A stretch of DNA of 64,000 nt. It comes from Achromobacter sp. RTa (GTDB taxonomy: Bacteria > Pseudomonadota > Gammaproteobacteria > Burkholderiales > Burkholderiaceae_B). The notes beneath the pieces are model-generated. The model saw nothing but the letters and a program-made list of their open reading frames with translations, did not search any database and was not told the origin of the DNA. The translations under genes were made by a program, and so were the position numbers. Position 1 is the stretch's first letter; each line of letters opens with the position of its first letter. This document shows positions 58,167 through 64,000 of the stretch, piece after piece. The stretch is taken from assembly GCF_000757485.1 (NCBI RefSeq), contig NZ_JPYO01000046.1, forward strand, positions 221,257-285,256, written 5' to 3'.

Positions 58167-59259
58167 GCAGGTCGGACAGGGCGTTCCCCAGTTCCTTCAC
58201 CGCGCCCGTCACGCCCTCCGCCGCGCCCTCCGCGCCTACGCCGATCGCGTGCGCGAACCCCTGGGCCACCTGGGCGGAAAACCCTCGCGTTACGGAGAAC
58301 TTGGGATTGTCCAGATTGCCGGCCAGCACGAAATCGAAGCGCAGTACGCCGGTATTGTCCTTCAGTGCGGCCAGCACGGCCTTGCGGGGCAGCGAAAACA
58401 GGGAACCGTCGCCGCTGAACTTCAAGCCGCGCAGGGCCACGGTTCCCGACGCCCGTAGTTTGCGGTTGGCGATCGCTGTATTCATATCCAGGTCCATCGC
58501 GCCCGCGGCCAGCGAGCCGGCGCCGTTCTCGGCGAGGTACGGCGCCGCGTGGCGGATGCCCATGCCCCGCACCGCGACCTCGATGTCGGCGTCCGTGCCG
58601 CCCACGACGAGCGAACCTTGCGCGCGCACTGTCGAGCTCCTGCCTTGCGGGTCGTCGATGTTGCCGCTGAATTCCATGTCGCTGCGCGTGCCGTCGCCCG
58701 GCACGGACACGGGACGCAACCTGGCCTGGACATTGATGAAGGGAATCCGGTGAGCGGGCTTGGACACCGCCTTATCCTCGAACATCAGGCGGCCGTCGCG
58801 CAGCGCCAGATCCGCGATGCGGATGGTCTTGCCCCGGCTTGGCCGCCCTTCTCCCCGCTCGCCGGTGCGCAACGCGGCCTGCAATGCAGGCGCGATGCTC
58901 ATGTCTCCATCCGCCTCGCGCACGACCGCGAAGTCGAAGCCTTCGACCAGCACGCTGGTGAACACGGTCTCATGCTGCAGCAGCGCCGACCACTCGGGGC
59001 GCAGGACGATGCGGCGCGCCCGCGCGTCGGCCTGGCCCGGCCCGCCGCTTACGACCACGTCGGTCAGCACCACCTCGGTGAACCCGACGCGGACGTCGGC
59101 CACCTGGCTGCGGGGGCCCAGCATGTTGGCGATGCGCTGTTCCGCAATGCGCACGGCTGCGAACGCCAGGACGCCAGCCACCGCCGCAAGCAGGACGAGG
59201 ACCGCCAGGGCGTTGCCCCAGGGCGACCGGCCGCGCGGCGCGACTGCGTTCATGCTCAT
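58150..59259 (-). CDS. DUF748/AsmA-like envelope protein
   Basis: A 369-residue protein with one N-terminal helix (ALAVLVLLAAVAGVLAFAAVR) and a long beta-rich periplasmic region with DUF748-type segments (FTSVLVEGFDFAVVREADG, IRIADLALRDGRLMFEDKA). It belongs to the AsmA/TamB-like bridge family that may carry lipids between membranes, which fits its position beside cardiolipin genes. The role is inferred from family only. Confidence 0.75.
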   Translation of the reverse strand: MSMNAVAPRGRSPWGNALAVLVLLAAVAGVLAFAAVRIAEQRIANMLGPRSQVADVRVGFTEVVLTDVVVSGGPGQADARARRIVLRPEWSALLQHETVFTSVLVEGFDFAVVREADGDMSIAPALQAALRTGERGEGRPSRGKTIRIADLALRDGRLMFEDKAVSKPAHRIPFINVQARLRPVSVPGDGTRSDMEFSGNIDDPQGRSSTVRAQGSLVVGGTDADIEVAVRGMGIRHAAPYLAENGAGSLAAGAMDLDMNTAIANRKLRASGTVALRGLKFSGDGSLFSLPRKAVLAALKDNTGVLRFDFVLAGNLDNPKFSVTRGFSAQVAQGFAHAIGVGAEGAAEGVTGAVKELGNALSDLLSPKP

Positions 59260-59390
59260 CGTGAGCTCCCGAAGTGAGAGGGCGGACCGGTCTTCCCGGC
59301 CCCGCCCTCGCGTAGCCTTGCGCCCGGCGCAACCTGTGCATCGTCCTGGATCCTTGGCGGATCATCAATGGGCAAAAAGGATGAGATGCC

Positions 59391-59729
59391 TCAGCGGCGC
59401 CAATGGTCGGACATCAGGCACGCGCCGGCCAGCACGCCGATCAGCACCGCGCCGGCCATGCTCTTCCAGGCGTTCTCGTGCACATAGTCGTCGGCGGCGT
59501 GCGACGCGTTCTTGGCGCGGTCCCAGGCGACGCGTTCCCAGCTCTTGGCCTGTTCGCGCGCGGCCTCCAGCTGCTGCTTGAGGCGGTCGCGGGCGGATTC
59601 GATTTCGGATCCGCCATAGCTGGCCGTGCTGCGCAGGAGCGCTTCGGTCCCGGAGATCAGTTCCCGGATCGTGCGCGCGGAACTGTCCGCCGGATGGAAC
59701 ATGTCGCGCAATCTTTCATGCTTGCTCAT
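59391..59729 (-). CDS. DUF883 (ElaB/YqjD-type) membrane-anchored protein
   Basis: A 112-residue protein with a helical charged region (ESARDRLKQQLEAAREQAKSW) and a C-terminal membrane helix (SMAGAVLIGVLAGACLMSD), the DUF883 pattern of ribosome-associated, stationary-phase proteins. ATG 59729 is used, and the start overlaps the end of the upstream proline-rich protein by 14 bases. The two small genes form one transcript. Confidence 0.78.
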   Translation of the reverse strand: MSKHERLRDMFHPADSSARTIRELISGTEALLRSTASYGGSEIESARDRLKQQLEAAREQAKSWERVAWDRAKNASHAADDYVHENAWKSMAGAVLIGVLAGACLMSDHWRR

Positions 59730-60003
59730 AGGTTCTCCTTGATAAAGTCCGCCTCCAGCCCTGTCCGGCGCGGATGCGCACCGCATCCGCAAGCGGCGTG
59801 CCCGCCAGCCGGTCGATGCCTGGGGTCTGTTGCGGGTCCAGCCCGGGCATGGGATTGGGCAGGCTGTCGGGCGGCCAGTGCCCGTGCCGGTCGGTCTTGC
59901 GGCCGGCCGGATCGGGCGCCGGATGCTCAGCGGGACTCTGGTCGGGCGCGGGCGGCCCCCCCTGTCCGGACTCGGACGGTTTTGGCGATGTGGGCGTTGC
60001 CAT
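59716..60003 (-). CDS. Proline-rich hypothetical protein
   Basis: A 95-residue protein with an AGGAG ribosome site before ATG 60003. It is low-complexity and Pro/Gly/Asp-rich (SGQGGPPAPDQSPAEHPAPD), with a more ordered C-terminus (PGIDRLAGTPLADAVRIRAG). It has no signal peptide. Similar small proteins accompany DUF883 genes in Burkholderiales stress loci, as far as I recall, but I cannot assign a function. Confidence 0.6.
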   Translation of the reverse strand: MATPTSPKPSESGQGGPPAPDQSPAEHPAPDPAGRKTDRHGHWPPDSLPNPMPGLDPQQTPGIDRLAGTPLADAVRIRAGQGWRRTLSRRTYEQA

Positions 60004-60054
60004 GATGGGCTCCTGAACAGTACGCAAAGCTTGGAATTGGCGGCGGACGCTGGC

Positions 60055-61827
60055 TCAGCCCGCCCACCATTGCTTGATCGTGGCGCGCAAGGCGGCGCCG
60101 CCCGCCGCCGCGTCTTCCTTGCGCAGCGCGCGGACGTAGGCGCCGATCTGCTTGGCCGGTATGTGCGGCGGCAAGGGGGGAATTTCGGGGTCGGTCACCA
60201 TCTCCAGAACCACGGGTTTGGAGGCTGCCAAGGCGCGGTCCCAGGCGGGCCCCACCTCCTCCGGACTGTCCACCCGGATGCCTTCGAGGCCCAGCAGGCG
60301 TCCATAGTCCGCGTAGGAAAACTCGGGCAGCCATTGCGAGTCCGCGAAGCGCGGATCGCCGCCCATGACGCGCTGCTCCCAGGTCACCAGATTCAGGTCG
60401 CCGTTGTTCAGCACCATGACGATCAGCCTGGGGTCGGCCCATTCCTTCCATCGGTGCGCGATGGTGATCAGTTCGTTGATGCCCAGCATCTGCATTGCCC
60501 CATCGCCCACCAGCGCGATCACGGGCCGTTCGGGATAGGCAAGCTTGGCGGCAAGCGCGTACGGCACGCCGCAACCCATCGTGGCCAGTCCGCCCGAGAG
60601 CGAGGCCATCATGTCTTCCCGCAAATCCACGTTCCGCGCGTACCAGTTCGCGGCGGAGCCGGAATCGCAGGTCAGGATGCACCGCGGCGGAAGCCGGTTG
60701 GACAGCTCCAGGAAGGGACGCTGCGGATTGAGCGGGCGGGCTTCCACCAGCGCGCGTTCGCGCACTGTTTCGCGCCAACGCGCAACCTGCTTCTCGATGC
60801 GCTCGCGCCAGCGGCGCGCCGCCTTGTGTTCCAGCATCGGCATCAGGGCCTGCAGCGTGAGCCGGCTGTCGCCTACCAGGCCCAGCTCCACGGGGTAGCG
60901 CAAGCTGAGCTTGCGCCCGTCGCGGTCGATCTGCACCGCCCTTGCCCGCCCTTCCTCCGGCAGGAATTCGGCATACGGGAACGACGTCCCCACCATGAGC
61001 AAGGTATCGCATTCATTCATCAGGTCCCAGCTGGGCTGCGTGCCGAGCAAGCCTATGCAGCCAGTCACGTATGGCAGACCGTCGGGCACCACGGCCTTGC
61101 CCAGCAAGGCCTTGGCCACGCCGGCGCCCAGCAGTTCGGCCGCCTCGCGGACTTCGGCGCCCGCTTCCAGGGCCCCCGCGCCCACCAGCATGGCGACCCG
61201 TTCGCCCCGGTTCAGGATGTCGGCCGCGTTGCGCAAGGCGGCTTCGCCGGGCACGCCGGCGTGGGACGTCAGGCCGATGCCGGTGCGGACGGTTCCGTGT
61301 TCGCGAGGCGGCGTTTCAACCGCCGGCAAATCCTGCACATCGTTTGGAAAAATGACGCAGGCCACGCCGCGCCGCTCGATCGCGATCCGCAGGGCCCGGT
61401 CGATCATATGGCGCGCCTGCTCCGCGCTCGCGGCCATGTGCACGAAATCATGCGCCACGTCCTTGAAGAGGCTGATCAGGTCCACTTCCTGCTGGTAGTC
61501 CCCGCCCAGGGCGCTGCGGGCCTGCTGGCCCACCAGCGCCACCACCGGCTGGTGATCCAGCTTGGCGTCGTAGAGCCCGTTCAGCAGATGGATGGCGCCT
61601 GGTCCGGAGGTCGCCATGCACACGCCGACCTGTCCCGTGAATTTTGCGTGGGCGCAGGCCATGAAGGCGGCGCTTTCCTCGTGGCGGGTCTGTATGAATT
61701 CCAGCGGTTCCTCCGTCCGGCCGAACGCCCCGATCAGGCCGTTGATCCCGTCGCCGGGATAGCCGAAGACTCTTCTGACGCCCCATTGCGAGAGCCTTTC
61801 AAGAACGAAGTCCGACACAGTTTTCAT
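60055..61827 (-). CDS. Thiamine-pyrophosphate-dependent enzyme, pyruvate oxidase/acetolactate synthase type
   Basis: A 590-residue TPP enzyme with three domains. The catalytic Glu lies in TRHEESAAFMA near residue 50, and the TPP-Mg2+ motif is VALVGDGAMQMLG...N (about 443-470) with LNNGDLNLVTWEQ. It resembles PoxB-type pyruvate oxidases more than acetolactate synthase, but no decisive feature separates them. ATG 61827 has a GGGAGAAAGG site. It is divergent from glgA with a 180-base gap. Related genes often lie in glycogen/trehalose stress clusters of Burkholderiales. Confidence 0.85.
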   Translation of the reverse strand: MKTVSDFVLERLSQWGVRRVFGYPGDGINGLIGAFGRTEEPLEFIQTRHEESAAFMACAHAKFTGQVGVCMATSGPGAIHLLNGLYDAKLDHQPVVALVGQQARSALGGDYQQEVDLISLFKDVAHDFVHMAASAEQARHMIDRALRIAIERRGVACVIFPNDVQDLPAVETPPREHGTVRTGIGLTSHAGVPGEAALRNAADILNRGERVAMLVGAGALEAGAEVREAAELLGAGVAKALLGKAVVPDGLPYVTGCIGLLGTQPSWDLMNECDTLLMVGTSFPYAEFLPEEGRARAVQIDRDGRKLSLRYPVELGLVGDSRLTLQALMPMLEHKAARRWRERIEKQVARWRETVRERALVEARPLNPQRPFLELSNRLPPRCILTCDSGSAANWYARNVDLREDMMASLSGGLATMGCGVPYALAAKLAYPERPVIALVGDGAMQMLGINELITIAHRWKEWADPRLIVMVLNNGDLNLVTWEQRVMGGDPRFADSQWLPEFSYADYGRLLGLEGIRVDSPEEVGPAWDRALAASKPVVLEMVTDPEIPPLPPHIPAKQIGAYVRALRKEDAAAGGAALRATIKQWWAG

Positions 61828-62007
61828 ACCTTTCTCCCGGAGTGGACGGCGCAAGGCCATGAACGCAGCAAGCTCCATGCCCGGGCGGCGGCGCCGATAC
61901 AAAAGAAAACATGGCGGGCGGGATTTGGGCACGCTACTTGCGCCTACAAGGGCTTCGGCGGACGCGTCGCTTTTTTCTCGGCGCCCCGCAGCTCACTGGG
62001 AGCAGGC

Positions 62008-63573
62008 ATGGCGACGACTAGAACCCTGATAGTGGCGGGCGAGGCATTTCCCCTGGCCAAAACGGGCGGCCTTGGAGATGCGATCACGGGCATGGCCAGG
62101 GCGCTGGCGCAGGCGGACATGCCTGTGGCCATTCTGCTGCCCGCCTACCGCGGCGTGCGCGCGCGGCTGCAGGAAATACGGGTCGTGGCGCCCCTGCACA
62201 ATCTTCCCACCGGGGATGCCCGGCTGCTCGCGGGCCGATGCCCGCAATCCGGCCTGGATTTCCTGCTGCTCGAGAACGACGCGCTGTATGACCGCGCCGG
62301 CATCTACCTGGACGAAGCGGGCCGCGAATACGCCGACAGCGCATTGCGCTACGCGGCGCTGGCCCATGCCGCGGTGCGCGTGGCGGGCGGCCTGCCAGGC
62401 ATCGTCACCCCGAACATCGTGCATGCGCACGACTGGCACGCGGGACTGGTTCCCTTGCTGATGCGCGCCTATGGCCTGCATGACACGCGCAGCGTCATGA
62501 CCATCCATAACCTTGCCTTCCAGGGCCGCTTCCCCATGGAATGCGCGGCAAGCCTGGGCATACCGGAGCCCTATCGCGGCAGCGACGGCGCCGAGGCCTG
62601 GGGCCAGCTGAACTTCCTCAAGGCCGGCATCCGCTACGCGGACCGGGTCACGACGGTAAGCCATACCTATGCGCGCGAAATCATGACGCCCGCATTCGGC
62701 TGCGGCCTGGACGAGCTATTGCGCCGCCGCGCCGGGGACTTGCTGCCCATTCCAAACGGGATCGACAACATTCTGTGGAATCCCGCCAGGGATCCGCATC
62801 TGGGCGCGCTGCGCTTCTCCGTGAGCGACCTTTCCAACAAGGCGCGCTGCAAGGCCGCCCTGCAGCATGAATTCGGGCTGGCCGTGGATGCGGGCGCCAC
62901 GCTGATGTCCATGGGCAGCCGCCTGACCGAGCAGAAGATGGCCGACGTGGCCGTGCAGGCCCTGCCGGAGGCCCTGGAGCGGCATCCGAACCTGCAGATC
63001 GCCATCCTGGGCCAGGGCGACCACCAGCTGGAAGACGCCTTGCGAGCGCTTGCCCAGCGCTATCCGGGACGTTGCGCCGCCCATATCGGCTATGACGAAC
63101 CGGCAGCCCATCGCCTGCATGCCGGTTCCGACATCCTGCTGCACGCGAGCCGCTTCGAACCCTTCGGCCTCACGCCTTTGTACGCCATGCGCTATGGCGC
63201 GCTGCCCATCGGCTCGCGCGTCGGCGGCATGGCAGACACCATCGAGGATCCGGGGCCGCGCGCGCCGCTCTCCGCCATGGCGTCCGCCAATGGCCTGCTG
63301 TTCGACGGCGACAGCCCCGCCGCCATGGGCGAGGCGATCGCGCGCGCGGTGCATTTGCGCGAACACGCCATGCTGTGGCGCATCATGCAACGCAACGCGA
63401 TGAGCGCCGACTTCGGCTGGCGGTCCGCCATCGGGCTGTACGCCAGCCTGTACCGGTCGCTGGCCGGCGCCGATTTCCGGAGCGCGGCGCCCGCGCGCGC
63501 CGATCGCGCCCTGGGCGCGGCCGCGCTCCGCGCACGTCGGCGCTCCGGCAGCGCCATGCCGGCGCCAGTGTAG
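62008..63573 (+). CDS. glgA: Glycogen synthase (ADP-glucose-dependent)
   Basis: A 521-residue GT5 family enzyme. The ADP-glucose-binding KTGG loop is at residues 16-19 (FPLAKTGGLGDAITG), HAHDWHAGLVPLL (about 135-147) and TIHNLAFQG follow, and the C-terminal FEPFGLTPLYAMRYG contains the E-x7-E type acceptor region. It extends alpha-1,4-glucan chains. ATG 62008 is preferred within a longer frame that runs antisense to the TPP gene upstream. The next gene (GH13-like) starts after 11 bases with a ribosome site, so the two form an operon. Confidence 0.92.
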   Translation: MATTRTLIVAGEAFPLAKTGGLGDAITGMARALAQADMPVAILLPAYRGVRARLQEIRVVAPLHNLPTGDARLLAGRCPQSGLDFLLLENDALYDRAGIYLDEAGREYADSALRYAALAHAAVRVAGGLPGIVTPNIVHAHDWHAGLVPLLMRAYGLHDTRSVMTIHNLAFQGRFPMECAASLGIPEPYRGSDGAEAWGQLNFLKAGIRYADRVTTVSHTYAREIMTPAFGCGLDELLRRRAGDLLPIPNGIDNILWNPARDPHLGALRFSVSDLSNKARCKAALQHEFGLAVDAGATLMSMGSRLTEQKMADVAVQALPEALERHPNLQIAILGQGDHQLEDALRALAQRYPGRCAAHIGYDEPAAHRLHAGSDILLHASRFEPFGLTPLYAMRYGALPIGSRVGGMADTIEDPGPRAPLSAMASANGLLFDGDSPAAMGEAIARAVHLREHAMLWRIMQRNAMSADFGWRSAIGLYASLYRSLAGADFRSAAPARADRALGAAALRARRRSGSAMPAPV

Positions 63574-63584
63574 GGAGGAATCCG

Positions 63585-64000
63585 GTGCCGACCACGACTG
63601 CCGCCGTCCCTGTACAGGCCCCCTTGCGCCTGTACCATGCCCGCGGCGGCGCGCAAAGCCCGTCTGGCTGGGCCCCGGCCGCCGCGCTGGGACCCGCTCT
63701 TTACGCCCGCCTGCGGCAACGCGGGTTCAACGCCCTGCTCCTGCCCGCGCCGTGGCTGCTGACTCCGGAAGGCGGCAGCCACGCGCCGCTGGACGCCGAC
63801 ACCGCCATGCTGGACGGCGCCGCCGTTCCGATCACGCAATGGTTCAAGCGCACCGCGGGGCAACTGGCCGAACATGGGCTGGCGCTGTACGTGGATGTCC
63901 TGTTTGACCGCTGCGCCCACAACGCGGTGGCGGGAACTGCCGGCCCGGGCTGGTACCAGGCTCCCCCCGAAGACCCGGCCCGCGATCCGCGGCAACCCGC
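63585..64000 (+). CDS. GH13-like alpha-glucan enzyme, N-terminal part (cut by window end)
   Basis: The frame starts at GTG 63585 with GGGAGG (63573-63578) nine bases before it and continues past the window end after 138 complete codons. The visible region has a TIM-barrel start: RGFNALLLPAPWLLTPEGGS, then APLDADTAML and HGLALYVDVLFDRCA (a beta-strand 3 region like the amylase DxVxNH site, here variant). It resembles maltosyltransferase (GlgE) or amylase-type GH13 proteins that follow glgA in Burkholderiales. The catalytic residues lie outside the window, so the exact enzyme is open. Confidence 0.6.
   Translation, partial: MPTTTAAVPVQAPLRLYHARGGAQSPSGWAPAAALGPALYARLRQRGFNALLLPAPWLLTPEGGSHAPLDADTAMLDGAAVPITQWFKRTAGQLAEHGLALYVDVLFDRCAHNAVAGTAGPGWYQAPPEDPARDPRQP

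Noticed and set aside
59830..62007. Long plus-strand open frame in phase with glgA, up to 61990
   Set aside because: It is antisense to the TPP enzyme and the two small genes, and glgA has its own start at 62008. It is an open frame caused by high GC.
1..64000. tRNA, rRNA or CRISPR elements
   Set aside because: No cloverleaf-type sequences, rRNA segments or spaced direct repeats were noticed by eye. A covariance-model search would be needed to exclude tRNA fully.

Overview
This 64 kb window is chromosomal DNA of a high-GC betaproteobacterium. Gene content (FecI/FecR/TonB iron signalling, Tct transporter genes, an aromatic-degradation island, HipBA, a ClsB operon, a glycogen stress block) and codon use point to Alcaligenaceae, close to Bordetella or Achromobacter. 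That placement is inference from family content only. I saw no rRNA, tRNA, CRISPR array, prophage or transposase. A few short AT-rich islands stand out against the GC-rich background (about 10.98-11.09, 15.86-15.98, 25.84-25.94 and 29.94-30.00 kb), and most of them carry regulatory dyads.

Layout. 1-9.4 kb: a divergent LuxR-type regulator (cut by the window edge) faces a tight catabolic operon: FAD monooxygenase, DUF2783, VOC protein, MBL-fold protein, FAH-family hydrolase, maleylacetoacetate isomerase, MHS transporter and class I fumarase, followed by a GST. It reads as a route from an imported aromatic acid to fumarate and malate. 9.5-19.2 kb: small membrane and exported proteins, an AT-rich promoter-terminator unit, an APC permease, an exported methyltransferase, an Rrf2 regulator, the hipBA toxin-antitoxin pair, an LD-carboxypeptidase, a pseudouridine-synthase-like protein and an AI-2E family protein. 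19.3-24.4 kb: a FecI-FecR-FecA type iron module with a PepSY protein. 24.8-27.1 kb: a divergent KfrA-like coiled-coil protein and tyrosine recombinase flanking a recombination-site-like inverted repeat, resembling the TnpT/TnpS cointegrate-resolution module of Tn4651-type transposons but with no transposase.

27.1-40.6 kb: a diguanylate cyclase, spermidine-synthase-like protein, GFA enzyme, TctB-TctA, MFS exporter, enoyl-CoA hydratase, ChrA, AhpD-like protein, MocR regulator, GNAT and flavodoxin-fold reductase. 40.6-47.2 kb: a sulfatase block (OM channel, anchored formylglycine-generating enzyme, sulfatase, membrane spermidine-synthase fusion). 47.3-53.3 kb: a divergent metal-homeostasis locus, TerC-CBS on one side and an ACT-like protein, MgtC, DUF2946 and a TonB receptor on the other. 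Both sides have C-rich leaders that hold proline-rich short ORFs. 53.3-64 kb: a fused peptide-ABC ATPase, the ybhP-clsB-ybhN-like phospholipid operon, a DUF748 protein, DUF883, a TPP enzyme, glgA, and the start of a GH13-like enzyme cut by the window end.

The most unusual observations are the transposase-less TnpS/TnpT-like module with its 15-7-15 inverted repeat, the paired proline-rich leader ORFs at the MgtC/TerC locus, and several clean operator-like dyads (LuxR-type promoter, hipBA, Rrf2).
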